From assembly GCA_036571765.1 (NCBI GenBank), contig BROE01000005.1, positions 6,493,614-6,557,613 on the forward strand: a DNA stretch of 64,000 nt. Direction: 5' to 3'. Source of the stretch: Plecoglossus altivelis. Lineage: Eukaryota; Chordata; Actinopteri; Osmeriformes; Plecoglossidae. Below are positions 1 through 13,700 of this stretch, piece by piece; the first letter of the stretch is position 1, and each line of letters starts with the position of its first letter. The notes below the pieces were generated by a model that was not told where the DNA came from, did no database searches, and saw only the letters and a program-made list of their open reading frames with translations. Made by a program: the position numbers and the translations under genes.

Positions 1-3000
1 TTGATAATTTGTTATTTCTCTTGGTGTTAGGAGTCAGTTTTTGGGGCTTATAATGATACATTAATGCAGTGCAAGAGTTTGATGGATATTTCAATACGTT
101 TCATCACTTCTGTCTGATCTGCATGTGTCTCCAAACGTATTTAGAGGTGATAGTTTTCGAGTCTGTTTTTACACACCTGCCATTGTTTCAGCAACCTTCT
201 ATACTTAAGGAATTAGTTTGACCCTGGTTTTACAATCCAATCAGCGACTCGAATGAGCTGCGGCGGAACACGAAACATGAGAATAAGACATTTCAAAGAG
301 CTCCTCTGTGTCGGTACTTAGAGGTTTGGAGAAATGGTAGCTCTATTAAGAGTGAAATACTTTCAGACTCTACAGTGATCTCAGAGAGAAAGTTGGAGAT
401 GTGTGAGAGCAAGAGAGGGGGAGAGTGTCAGTGTGAGAGAGAGAGTTAAAGATTGTGTGTGTGTGTGTGTGTGAGAGAGAGTGATGAATAATACATACAA
501 GAGCCAATTAAGTCTGAATAAAACCACACCACTTTTCACACCTGATGAAATCCTGTCTGCTTTCAAGACGATTCGAAGAGCTTCCATTCACTTGTTAAGA
601 ATGGGACCATTTTTCAAACTGGAATAATCCTCAATGGTAAAATTGCTGTTCAGTGAGGCGTGTCTTGTATAAAAGGCGTTATGAGCTGGGGACTGACTAG
701 CACCTGTATTGTCAGGGCTTGGACCCACCTTTTTTAATTGTGAAGAAGGTTTGATGAGTTATTATTCCTGTGATTTGGAGGTCTTGACCCAACATGTTTT
801 CCTTCAACAACAAGGTTGTACTTTCTTGGGGGTTCTTAGCCTATGTGACATAGTGTCAGACTGAACAGTGATTGTGTTAGTTATCAGCACCAAAGTCCTG
901 TCCAAACATTTGAATAATTTTCACTAATTATTTCATGCAAATTTAGTGGTTAAACTCTGTAGAGGATACCAAAGTCATTGGAAGCTTCATGATTTAGAGC
1001 TAATTTTCTTATGCAAATGCGGCCAATTATTAGATGGCTAGAAAGCATTTGACCTTTTAATATATCATACTTCGACATTTCAATGAAAAATTTCACTAAT
1101 AACTTTCCCCCTTTGGGAAAAGTTGGAATATTGGCACTTATTTCAATTAGGTTTCTCTTTGATCTTAAGCACCTCTGAGATGATAACAACCTGAATCTAA
1201 AACATGCACATTTATGAACGTAGTCACCTGTTCACGATGCACTATTTTCAGATTCACACCATTAAAACTTTAAATTGTTGATTGTCAGAAAAGTTTGGTA
1301 TTATGACAAATAATTATGTGATGATGGCTCTCACTGCATTCTATGCTGTAGAATACTGCAGTTGGTCTCTGACAAACACCCATTATTCCTTCTTACACAA
1401 CAGTAGGTGAACATTTCCATGGTAAATGATTTGCCTGATCTGATAACAATGTCGGTTAATTATATTTCTGTTAATTTGATTGATTTCATACCACAACACT
1501 AAAAACGTAATCTATAATTAAATGCATTTCTAGTCTAAGGTTTGTTGAAGGAGTGAGGAAAAAATCGGTTCTTTCTTCACTCATTTATCAATTATTTTCC
1601 CTCTTGTCTTAAAAAACTGGCCTTTGACTGTTTTGCTTTTAGTCTTCGTAGACACGATCCACTTCTGGTTAAAGGTCAGCTATCTTGTCTGGTCTGAGCC
1701 TTAGATAGACATGAGTACAGAATGGTTGTAAGCTAACAACAATGGTTGTGATCCAAGAAACGAATGGACAATTTGTGTAAATCTACACACAAACTAGATC
1801 TCTTCTGAAGAAACCACTGCAAAATGGGCACCAACATGCTCCCTCTCTCACAGAGAGAGATTCAGACAGAGATAAAGAGAGCATAGTGACACACAACCAG
1901 TGTGCACTTCACACACGCATGGACACAAACGCACCGTACTGTACATGCACATACACATACAGTACACATATGGACTGAGCCTGGTCATTACCACAAATGA
2001 CCCACATGAAGCCCTTCAGTCATCTGATCCAGTAGCATCCATTATTCATCCTGCTGGATGGAAGACAGTCGGGTCCTCTGAGAGGCCCCGGGTCCCTGTT
2101 ACTCCTCACGAGTGGAGAGGAGCCACACATCAGCTGAGTGACTGGCTGCAACTGCAACCAAAGTGAAACACCACCAGGGACAACACCAGCTTTCGACTTG
2201 GGGAGGATAAATTGGTCTTCCTCCTAAAAATAGATGACACTATGTAGCGACACAGATGCTGTTCGTCGTTGGCCTATCAACCCACGATGCTAATCCACTG
2301 AAAGCTCAATCTGAAGCAACCACTACCTTGCAGAGGTAGGTGCCACAATTTCTTACCGCAGGTATGCATGTAATACAATTCATGGAAGCTGCCAATCATT
2401 TAACACGCTGGGAAAAAACAAAGAAGCTCAGAGAGAAACACCTAGTGTAGTAATGCGTCTCCGCAGTCGTGTGTGAGTGACAGGCTGAGCTGGTGGGCTG
2501 GCAGAGATAAGGACATCACAAATGAATTTGATGTGGGGAAATTCAATCTGTAGTGATGGAAATGGCCTCAGAGTGAAGTTCTAAATGCTATCTGCTCATC
2601 AGTGGAATGAGGAGTGACACCAACTCTGGAGGAAAAGATTGTGCAATTAGCTTTCCTGCCGTGTTTTTAACACAATAAAAAAAGGAAATGAGATTCTGCA
2701 ATATACGCCCTTCCTTGTGGCACTCCTTTAGCCAGAGTGGACAGGGGGGATGCAGGAATAACGCAGGACCAGTTACCACACACGGACTGTCTTCGTGTGG
2801 GGGCTAGGGATCAATTTACCCAGCTTCCCATGAAGATGAAACTCTTTTCCCCTCTATTTTGATTAGTCGTATTACAGTAATAATGATTCGTCCAGACTTA
2901 AACAGGGGGCGCTCTATGAGTCACAACGGTGACGCTCAAGAGCGAACTTCACAAATCACTGAATCTCTTTAAAACTATTGTACCAAAAACCGTGATAAAG

Positions 3001-3179
3001 GTGTAAACTCCTAAATAATCCCATAATTGCTTCTATCAATTTGTGTTAATTATTCAGAGGCTGCCGATGTATAATGACATCAATTCAAGAATAAACCATT
3101 AATAATACCGATGTTTATACTTATTTAATGGAATGTATGCATGTTTTATAAACTAAATTTAGCTAAATCATAAACAGAC
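1..3179. other. 5' flank of cadm1, no gene recognised
   Basis: No exon, RNA gene or mobile element was recognised on either strand. A short (TG)n stretch followed by GA repeats lies at about 454-480, and a GA-rich patch at 1851-1880. The short open frames here lack domain content and codon bias. Distal promoter elements may be present but cannot be shown. Confidence 0.6.
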
Positions 3180-3270
3180 GTTAGCTTGCCACGATAGATG
3201 GCAAATGTCACTGTCGGTTTCTCATTTGACAGCAGATTCCCTGTTTGCTCCCTCCTTCCACTCTCATCCT

Positions 3271-3288
3271 ATGGCCGTCTCTAGGTAA
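3271..3288 (+). promoter_or_regulatory. Short upstream ORF before the cadm1 start
   Basis: ATG GCC GTC TCT AGG TAA encodes MAVSR and lies in the same frame as the main start, 33 bases upstream of it. The A of this ATG is preceded by T at -3, a weak context, but G follows at +4. If transcription starts upstream of 3271, some ribosomes would translate this ORF first. The transcription start is not visible in the sequence, so its presence in the mRNA is inferred. Confidence 0.4.
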
Positions 3289-3321
3289 TTTAGCACCGCC
3301 AGTCTCGAGCAGGTGTCCAAC

Positions 3322-3397
3322 ATGGCGATCACGGGGAACGGATCTCTCACTTTTTCTCTCTCTATATTCGTGATTTCAGCGGCGTTTCTTCTGAAAG
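3322..3397 (+). CDS. cadm1: cadm1 exon 1: start codon and signal peptide
   Basis: The exon encodes 25 residues, MAITGNGSLTFSLSIFVISA followed by AFLLK, and ends in phase 1 with a single G. Residues 9-24 form a hydrophobic core typical of a secretory signal. Cleavage after Ala20 or Ala21 is plausible, with Ser or Ala at -3. The ATG has a strong Kozak context (A at -3, G at +4), and an in-frame TAA at 3286-3288 closes the frame upstream, so this is the only reasonable start. The donor is AAAG/GTATGT, a good consensus. The leftover G joins TT of the next recognised exon to give Val26, and in mammalian CADM1 too the first exon encodes the signal peptide and precedes a very long intron. The link to an exon 49 kb away is inferred from phase, signal-peptide content and family structure, because signal peptides are poorly conserved between orthologues. 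Confidence 0.72.
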
Positions 3398-4724
3398 GTA
3401 TGTTTTCTTGCAATACGTTTTTACCTTAACATATACTAAGCGCTTTCAAAGTGTAAGGAAAACATTGTTTAACTTGCGACGAGCTGGCACGGATGCGCAT
3501 CATCTCTTACTGTAAATCTAGGCATCGTCACTTTTCTCCGTATTTACTTAATCGAAATCTGTTCTGATACTCCGATTTTAAGAAATGTATTCGCCTGTAA
3601 AATGTATCTTATTTCAGTCGATGTAAAATGGCTCGACTTGGCAACCTTTGCACACTGTTTCTCAGTAGTGTACTGTAACATAAACTAAGTGCCGTGTTAC
3701 TGTAGCATGGAGAAAGTCTAAACCCGACGTCCTAATTTTGCGCCGAAATACTGCCAATCCTAAATGATGAGAGGCTTTCAATGAAACCATTTCCTCTAGC
3801 CTAACCAACGTATAGGCAATCCAACACAAGCCTTTAACTTCTTGCGTGACGACTCGACTTCGGAGTCCAAATAAAACACGACCCAACTTTAAATCCAGTT
3901 TTTACCGGGGAAATAACCTAGTGTCATTATTCATTATAAATAAATGTGTTATGTGCGGAAACCGGTCTGCGCTATGAAAAACACGCATTGCAGCGGTGCC
4001 ACCGCGAGTCTGTCCTTTAGCCCGACGCGTGAACAGGTTAGGCGCATGACGTTTGGATAGACTACCCAGAATCTAGCCACTTTGCTGCGTTTTGTCGTTA
4101 AAGAGTTCTGAATAGTGGGAATTGTGTTGGTGAATCATTCACCCTGTTCATTCATTGTATCAGTGTCTGACAGTTTAGTCCTTCAAGGGTTGTCAACGAT
4201 GATGTGAGTTCAGAACCTGGCGGACTTGGGCTTTTTCGCCACACAGATGCGCTGAAAGATCATTTACAAAATGTTACCTCGTACAAGAAACCCATTCCCT
4301 ATCTCTTCACGACTCAAATACGCTCTTGACAATAAACCCAAAAATACAGTATACGATCATTCTGATTGTATGAACTCATGTAGGTCATACTATAACCGAA
4401 TTGGCTACATCCAGCTTCTTGACGTATTTTAAGAATCGGAAACTACATTGTGTTGGTTATATTGGTTTGATGGTACCAAAAGGAGATTCATTTTTAAATC
4501 GGTTCTGTGTTTCTTGGTTATCTGTTATCTTTATTCAATGGCAACAAGTCTGAGGCTACTTCAAAAATGTTTGAATATTGCATGTTGAGATCATGCTTAT
4601 GCCTTTATATGCTCCCTGTTGGAACTGAGTCTTTCTCTCCCTCTCATTCCCTCTTTCACTGGCTTTCTTTCATCCCTCCCTCTCTCTCTTTCTCTCTCTG
4701 TCTCCCTCTCTCTCTCTCTCCCCT

Positions 4725-4782
<58 letters not shown>

Positions 4783-7700
4783 GTCTCTCTCTCTTCCTCT
4801 CTCTCTCTTTGGTCCCTGTATGGAATACCACTGTAGGTTGAAACTGAATAATATCTGTTGGTTTAAATTGATAAATGTTGAATTGCCTTTGAAATGTGTC
4901 TGCTGTGTTGTGGAGTGTATCTCCTTGTCTCTATTGATTGTCATCCACCTCAAAATTACGTATCAGATTGTCTCCACAAATGCACAATAGCTCATGCCTC
5001 AATACGCTAAGCATTGCAGCATTTAAAGATTAATGCAGTTTTTTGTGAGGGAGTAATGTTCCAAGCCAAGAAAGTCATGTGACTGCAGATCTTTTTCATT
5101 GATTTGATTGCCATTGCACCAACACATTGCCAGCAAGGAGAAGGTTGACCACCGAACTCAAACCACCTGTGCAACCAGTATGCTGTTTGACCAGTCCTCA
5201 TTCATAGAGCTTTTGAATAGCTCAATATTTGGATGCTGTAAGTATGAAACTGGAGCTCTGAGTGGATGCGAATATCTGGTCTAGCAGGCCAAAGAAGGGT
5301 TACCTGTGATGTGACTGGTTGGTTCAGGTATGCTATAGCATAAAAGGACATCAGATGTAGAAAAGACTTAACTTCAATCTCACAGTAGATGTAGAGGACT
5401 GTGCTCATGATACTGTAGGAAGAAGATGACTCATAACCAAAGCCGAGAGACACACTACCTTAGTTCATCTGTTTTTTGAGATGAACCGCTTAGATAATAC
5501 ATGAAACGTAAACAATCTCAACACTGACAGCCTTTCTAATCTGTGTGTTTTTCCGGAGGCGATGTCTGTTATGAGCCATATCAGCGGCAGTGTGATCATG
5601 CTGTTTCGCTGGGTTGTGTAATTCCTCGTATTGTGATCCTGGGCTGATCTCATTCATCAGCCGTGAGTGACGGTGAAGTGGATCGATCCGACCTGTTGTA
5701 GAGCCTTAGGTGCTGCTGACAGACAGGGCTCTTGCACAAACACAGGAAACACGCTGCCATTACCGCCTGCTGTGCTGGTCGTACAGGTGGAGAACCTGGG
5801 ATCCCGGCTTCAGATTGGACACGACTGGCTCAGTGTTCATGGAGGGGGTTGGTTTGTCTAAATACCAAACAGGGGAGATGTTCTTTCTTCTGCTCCTGGG
5901 TGCTCCTTCCTCCATCCATGGGGGGAGTTTGATGAACTGAAATGGGCCCCACAGGGCTGGTTCTGATAGATAGAGATGGCTTTCTGCTGTTCCCATGTCC
6001 TGCACATACCCTTCGGTTTGTTCAGCCTGCGCTTCTGAATGCGGGCTGCTGCTGTTGTAGCATGTTGGACCTGCGTTTTGGTGCACACCACATATAGCAG
6101 TCAAAAACCTTTCCATGAGAGACACTTATCCTCCTTCGAGTTAAATTTAACACCCCGGCTAATAGTTCTGATACGTGCCAGCTTGTGAAGTATTTCATGG
6201 CCCGCATTTTACGCTGGGTTCACTACATCATTTGTAACAATAATAAACGCTTCTATTTAAAGAAATTGAATTTATAGCTCATTAAAACAACATTACGCCG
6301 TGCTTAATAAGCCTCTTCATAATTGCTAGATAATGTACGGTACTATTTTATGTTGTGGCAGCTGATGTTGGTGTAACAGACACAAGAATCCACAGAACTG
6401 GCATGTCTTCTCTGAGCAGCTTGTGGAAGAGATTGTGTACTGTAGTAGCATTGACTTATCATATATAATAAAATCATCCAGTGTTGTGTTGCCATGATCA
6501 CTGAGAGTTGACAGAAGATTGCAAAGCCCCAAGCAATATTGTCTTGTGCTTTCAGATTCGGATTCTGCGTGTTGTTCTCTTGTGTGTGCCTGTATGTGGG
6601 TGCATTTCGTTTACGTGCATAGAGCACGCACGCTCATCTGCATGTGTTTTCGTCCGTTTGAGGGTGTGCACTTGACGTGTGCGTTCAAAATCCACTTTCC
6701 TTCACTGTTACTGTCCTTTCCTGTGTAGTTTTAACAGGAACAAGCTCTTGCAGTTGTATAATGTTAGACTCGGAGGGTGAGTAGTGAGCTCGCTCGGTTG
6801 TCTTTGTCCTCCCAAGCCAAACAGGTTGAAGGCAGTCACCGGGACGACAGTGTTTGTAGAGAGCAGCGCTAAGCGGAGCCTGGAGAATGTCTCCCTGCCT
6901 TTGACCTTGTAGGCTTTTCTGCCTCTTGAAGACATAGTGACGCTCCCTTCCGAACAGGGAACGCGCTCCAACCTTGCATGTCAGCACAGAGAGCCCCTGG
7001 CTTCAATAAATACAATGTCAGGGTCAAAGGTAATAGCCGTTGAAGTCCTTGTCACTTTAAGCATTTGGAAGTGTTAGTACAAAGAATTTCTTTTTTCGTG
7101 AATAAACACTGCAAACTACTGAATTTCCCATGTAACCTGAGTTTGGGAACATCACCGAGGACTGCATCAGAAGAGTGGTTGTTGATCTGTAGTAAACAGT
7201 CCATTAGAAGTGAGAGACTGGTGAGGGTTTCTTTCATGGCTGTGAAGACAGAAGCCTCCATTCATGGTAGAGCCGTGGTAATGAGGAGAGCTCATATCTC
7301 ACTATGAATATGACATTGTTTTCCCCCTGTCCTGGATTACAGGGAGCACACTGCATTGTCCAGCCTGACCTCTGTCGGCACATCACCGGGAGAAAATGGA
7401 ATCGCTTTGTTTTTGTTTTTGGGGGGCCACGGAGTGCACATTAGTTTGGTTGATGGAGCAAACACAAACGCCATTAAGAAAGGATGTCGGACCAGCTCTT
7501 CCTGCTGATGAAGATGTAGGACACTTTGGCTGTTCCAAAGTTTACAGAGAATTGTTTCCCAGACACGCTGAGCCACTACCGGAACGTAGAGTGCTTAAGA
7601 GCACGATTTCATTAAAGGACTTGTCAAGCCATTTCGTGGTTGGTGTTGAGATAAAACTGTAGTAGTATTACCGCCGTATTCAGAACTGAAGTAGTGGGTT

Positions 7701-10700
7701 CAAAGGGAGATGCGGTAGGAGGATGTCGAGAGCATTAAATGCAAGAATGCTTCAGGGTGTCCTTCACGTTAATGACAACGTTCTCTGACTCCACAACTGT
7801 TGACCAGTATTGAAGGCAGGAAATTCTTCAACTTTATCATTTCTAAGCCCAAACACCTTGGTTTCCAAGACTCAATCTGTAGTTGCTGGCAAGTGGGCAC
7901 CGGCATACCGAGAATTTCACCGTCATTTCACCACATTTGAAATGAATTCTCCTTCAGGACAAGGCCTCAGACCTTCAAAACTTGCCTTCAAAGCCGTCTC
8001 TCAGCAGCGTATGAAACTGTCAGGGCCAAAGCACATTCAGTATTTGCTTTCTTTTCTGTACTGTAGTCTCTGCAGACACGGCTCATCATGGTTAAGTGAT
8101 GTTGTTATCTTAGCAGATGCCGTTATACAGAGTGATTGGAATGGCATACATATTATCCACTTACACAGCAGGATATGACTGGACCTGGACACGGCACCCG
8201 CACCCTCTACCTGTCAACACTGCCAGCTTGCTTCTTGAAAATTGGTATTTACCCTAAACTGCTGGAGAATTGAAAGGGGATGATATCGCTTTAGATGTAC
8301 TTGTAGACTCTCAAGACTTTACGGTTCGTACAGAAAGACTTCGTCTTACATCACTCAACACAATCCCTTTCAGTCATTATCATATCACTCAAGGTACAAC
8401 AATCTACCATTTGTAGTCCATTCATTCTTTTGTAAAGTCTAAAGCAGTTATTATAGGTTGTATTGCAAAGGGAGTAATTGACTTGGCAGTGGCACAATGT
8501 GTGCAAATGGTAGCATGGAAAAAAGGGGAGTCCATAAAATAGTGCGTACAACAGTATCAACAGTTGGCACAACTCAAACTCGATGTAATTTCTCAAGGTG
8601 AAATATAAGATAATTGAGCAGTGTTTACATGACAGAGGCCTATGATGGAGCTGTGCAGCCTGCCTAGGGGCATTGAGTTTGTGAGTTATCAGGGTGACAC
8701 TAGACCTATCTTAATTACTCTCAGACACACTACTCTAATCTGTCATTGTCAAACCTATCAGCAGTGTGCAACCCAAGCAATAATAATCAGTCAGCCTAAA
8801 CCAGGAGCCTATTGATTGCTTCTCAGACTTGAGCAACATTGTCGAGGGGTGACAGTAAGGCCATGCCATTAATGAGAGTAGGAAACCCTAAAGTCCTCCT
8901 TCGAAGATGACAGAGAGATGGATCATATAGAGGAGGTAAGTCTGGTCCTATGGCTGGACTAATCCTGCTTAGCCAGGAAAGCGAGTGTTCTGCCAGACGA
9001 CCGATCAGTGATTATAGTGAACCAGTACACGCGTTGGATACCCACGTCGGACAGGATACGGCATTTCTAGTTGGATGAGCGCTGTGAACAGATAAATGGA
9101 TAACAAGGCATTTCCGTTGTCAGAAGTCATTTTGACACGATGAATTGTGGTGGCGATTGCTCCTGTCAGAGTCAATCAATTACATTCAATGAATACTTTT
9201 CAAGCCACCAGCTTTCCTGCGCACTTCCTGTATTCATGTGTAGCACAGCAGCCCTGGAGAAGTCTGTCCCTAACTGTCTGCCCTCCGGTAGCGAGCACTC
9301 GTCTTTCTTGTCCCCCCTCATCTCCTCTGCTGGCATGTCCTTTAGTCATCCTGAACACTGGACCCTCTCCACAATGTTAATCTAATTCCACCAAGTCAGG
9401 CCCATTGATTTCCCTTCACAGGGATCTAAAACAGAATGAATGGGAAAGAGTTTTCACCAACAAAGCTATTTAAACTCATGTGTTGTTCTACTCATGGCAG
9501 TGTCTGTCATTTAACATTTGGAACATATGGGATTTTGCCCTCTACGACAGGGTATGGACTTAAGCATTCAGTCTGTGCGTGCTCCTTCTCACAAGTGGAG
9601 CCTAACACAATTGTGGACTGTGACTGTTTGTTTGGAATACATTTACATGGCTCTGGAAATGAGGTTGTGGATGCACGTGTTCTTAGAAAAAAAAGACTAT
9701 CTTTGATTTGGCTGTGAATGCATTTCTTCAGCACATAATGGCGGTGAGAAAAGTTAGCGTTGTTAAATAGGCCTACTTTGTCATCGAAGCTTTGTTTAAC
9801 ATGTTGAGTTTGGCCACCAGTCAAGGGCCCAAAAAGATGTGGTTATTCTCTGCAGGCCATCAACAAATCTATCCCAGATGCCCCCTTCCTGCCTCTTCTT
9901 CCTGCAGTCAACCTCGTCCCTCAACAATGTGAAAACACTCTCGTCCTCTAAACTGATTGTTTGCAGATTCGTGCCTCCAAGGGTAACTTTCTACTGTCTT
10001 AAACCAATATCAATAAAGCAAACAGTCCTAGCCTCAGGATGGCATTAAAAAGAATAGGATGTCTAGACCTAATAAAAACCAAACACACTGTTATTAGAAA
10101 GCAGCAGGAGTTATGGCCTGTGAGCAGTAAGATGACATCCATCAATTTAGAGTTTTATTGGAAAATGTAGATGGGGTGCTATGGGAGATGTAAATGATTT
10201 ATTTAGCATGAAGTTGTGGTTGAGCAGGCAGAAGTATTGTGTCATCTGTGAGAGCAAGGATGGGTCCTTGTGACAAAAGCCCTGCCAGAACTGAGGCTCA
10301 TTTCCCAAGCTTGAGAATACAGACTGTTGGTAATTGGGTGGGAGCAAAGCACTTGGGTTATCTTGTTCACTTTATTAGACTTAAGATGGACTGACAGGAA
10401 CACGTTCTAGGAGTTCAGTAAAAAGGAAATGTTGGAAAGATGAGAAAAGAAGATTGTTGTCCAAACAAAAATGTCATAACACGTACTTGACTTTGAATAC
10501 GACTTGAAAAATACAAATCGGATTCAGATTTCCCTCTAACCCTACTGAATTCTGGGCGTATTAATTTGTACCACTTCAAATTCAAGATTTTCTGATTTGT
10601 CCTGGGTTTTTTTTGTTGTTGCAGTAAATGAAAGGTTTGGCGGCAAACAATGTGTGACTCAGTCTTATCACATTGTCACATATAGCAGGAAGTAAACACT

Positions 10701-13700
10701 CTGCAATCAGGACCCCTCCTCCATATGGCGAGATAATTCTAGGCCTTGCTTATGCAGGGATTTTTCATAATGTGACTGTCAAATTGTGATAACCGAACAT
10801 GTTTGAAAAGCAGGCTATAATAAGCATACTCAGTTACTGTAGCATAACAGTACAGATTGTACAGTAGCTCCTGGTTCCTGAAGTACATTTTCTGGAGGAT
10901 GCAATCAGAATGTCTGAAATACCTGTGCACAGTATTTAACACCTGTGCTTTTTATAAAATAATATTTTCACTTCCGAGCGCAGCCAAATTGCCTGGCCAA
11001 AGTTAGGGTTAGGGTTACTTAGGGTCACTTAAGCTTCCTCAACATATACTGTATATACTAGACATGATATATATACTGTATATATTGTACATCTAATCAC
11101 CATGCAGCTACATCTGGTGAGAACATTCTTACTGTATCGACAGATTGGTATTTATTTCAAACAACAGATATACAGATTTAAAACTCTATTCTTTGGAATA
11201 ATTTTATTTCTGTCTTAGAAAAACGAAACAAATGTAGCGTGGAAAACAGTCTTTAAAGGGTCATGGTCACTTAAGTCTTTGAATGTGTTTTCTGGCCGGG
11301 TGTCTGGCATGTGTCTGATGCAAACTTCAATGTTCAAATGTGAGTGAAAGGCCGCGTATTTTTTTGATTCTGATTTTGTGTGTGTGATGAAAATCAGACT
11401 TCTGATTTGAGTTGACACCCTCTGGTTTAGTGTGATTGCAAGCCACATGCGGCCATAGAGACGGCCCGTTTAGCCTTTCATGTGCTCCGAATCTGACATG
11501 TTCTAGCTCACCCAGCAATGTGCTCGGTCAGATAATGAGAGTTTAAGACACAGAGTCATCCCCTGACTGGTAATTAAATCATTTCACAGTATGCGCAGCA
11601 GGCTGGGATGTTTTGCTGTAGCAAGGGGGATGACTTTGGAAAGAGGCTTATGTTAGTCATCGATGGCAGCCCAGATGCAGGCATCCTCCTCTAAGATGTA
11701 CTATTGTCTTGATTTACCTACTCAGACATCTATCAACCTGTCTGATTGTTTTTATTGATCCGTGTTGGTTGTTTTAGCCACATAACAGACTTGATATCAA
11801 TAAACAGAATTTCTCGCGCCAAGTGTTATTAAAAAGGTAATCTAAGAGGTTCCACATCTGTATATTAGGTTTTAGTTCTGCAGTGCTTCGGGTTCACCTT
11901 CTAATCCTGCACGGACCGCCATTTGCTAAGCGATTTTATTTTTCAAAGCATTTCTACTCAGCCCTTTATGGCTTCACGTCTGCATGGATAGCTGGATTGT
12001 GCCGGTCCTGAGGAAAACATGACGGGGCGAAAGAGCGTTCTGGTGAGCGTTCGGATCGGGGGGGGGGGGGGGGGGGGGGGACTGGAAGCGGAGGGAGACG
12101 ACCTACAGCGAGGCGTCGCATCGTAGGTGTCGGCAGAAGGGCCGCGTGCAGCAGACTGACCCGTCAGCCTGTCATGTCAAATTAATCACAAGTGAAACGA
12201 AGAGCTGCTTTTTATTGTGCTTATATTAGGTGCAATGGAGCTTGCACGGGTTTTAATGGGAGGCAGTTTACTCCTCAACTGCTTGTGTAATGACAGCTAG
12301 CATCCCTTGAGGAAGGCACCTGCCAGTAAAACTCTTCACATCCCACTGACATTAATATGGAAATGCAGTCATCGGGAGTCTCATACTGTAAACTATGTAG
12401 AAATTAGAAGGATAAATGATGAGTAAACAAACTATCAGGGTGATGGATGCCATGTTCCTGGTGCCAGGTATTCCTTGTACAGAGATTATACGTAATTGTG
12501 TGTAATGATTCCCCAGACAGAGCAGCCCGTCAGACTGAGACGGGTGTTTGTTTGTTTTTCCCTTTTTTTTCCCCCCGCCTCCCGCCATCACTCTTTGTGT
12601 TGGTAGGTCACCTCCGAAGATTCATCACCTCTCATGTCAACAACACCAACGCAATCCACAGGGGGAAAAAAACCACACCGCCGTCCTCCACGGGCTAGCT
12701 ATGCATTACCGGGTCCGACCGGCACAGCCAACTGACGTTTACAAAGGCATAATTATGGAGTATTAAGCCATCACAAAGACATATGAGTCAGAGAAGATAT
12801 GCAAAACTGCATTGAAGGCCATTCGGTTTACTCTCAACGCTGTCAGGATGGTATGGAGGGGATAGGGGATGGCTGTGTGTCTGCAGATGTAATTAGAATT
12901 GGTATTTATGGGACCAATCAAGCTTTCAGTCAGGAAGAGGCTCATTTGAAGGTGACACAGGGATGCATCACCCCATATTGCAAACACTCTGAAGGGAGCC
13001 TTTTAGATGCACCATCTCCCCACACAGCCTTTTAAATCATCATCAATCCCGACTTTTGCCTGCTAGTCCTCCTGACATGCAGTCTTTATAGAGTGGGCTA
13101 ATACAGCAACATTCCCAAGCCCACCAACCGGAGTGACATTGAATCTGTCAGTGCGTCTGTGGTTTCACCGCTAAGCATGCCTGCGCCCACGTTGGTGGTG
13201 CTGCTCGTGCACTGATAACCTGCCCGCGATGCGTTCGTTCCGTGTGCCGCCTGTTAACATTCCGGGTGTTTCCTCTTGTTCCTCTGTCTGTGCTGCTCCA
13301 TGTTAGCACGTCGGCGATGTGGCTGCCTGAGTTAGTTGTCTGTTAGACCAGCCTGTCAGGCCCGTCTGGGAGAGGGAGAGAGAACGTCTCGTTAGCTCTG
13401 GCGCTCGCTGCTGTAGCTGCTCCTCCTCCAGCTGTCAAACACTTCCTGACACGTCCTGGCTCCTATCCTGCCTCTATACGGCTGGCCCGCTGTCACAAGG
13501 GTTAGCGATGGCGATGAGGTAGCTTTATTATTGGATGTTGATCTGATGAGCAGAGCCAACCCCTCATCCTTTTCAGCGCTCCCCTGGCCTACATACACCA
13601 AGGCCCCGTGGAGCAGCCTGAGGCCGGGTGTGGGCCTAGACCCAGAAAGTCTTCTGATGCTCGGGGACAGATTGTCCTTAGCCCCCATCCCCCTCCCTCC

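Larger units (their letters stand above)
3180..4260 (+). promoter_or_regulatory. Probable promoter/5' UTR and CpG-retaining region around exon 1
   Basis: CpG is scarce in most of this window but noticeably more frequent from just upstream of exon 1 to about 4260. Examples are the exon itself, 3478-3570, and 3955-4060 (gcgg, ccgcg, cgacgcg, gcgc). This is what a mostly unmethylated promoter flank looks like in vertebrates. No convincing TATA box sits at a fitting distance from the ATG; an A/T-rich tataaac at 3145-3151 is about 170 bases away and is weak evidence. The exact transcription start cannot be placed. Confidence 0.4.

Noticed and set aside
4597..4953. Arg/Glu-rich frame on the minus strand
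   Set aside because: It is a translation of the CT/GA microsatellite.
11003..11020. Telomere-like ttaggg repeats
   Set aside because: Only about two and a half copies are present, too few to call an interstitial telomeric sequence.
11040..11092. TA-rich palindromic stretch (tatactgtatata repeats)
   Set aside because: Short A/T palindromes of this type arise easily in A/T-rich DNA, and no element boundaries were visible.
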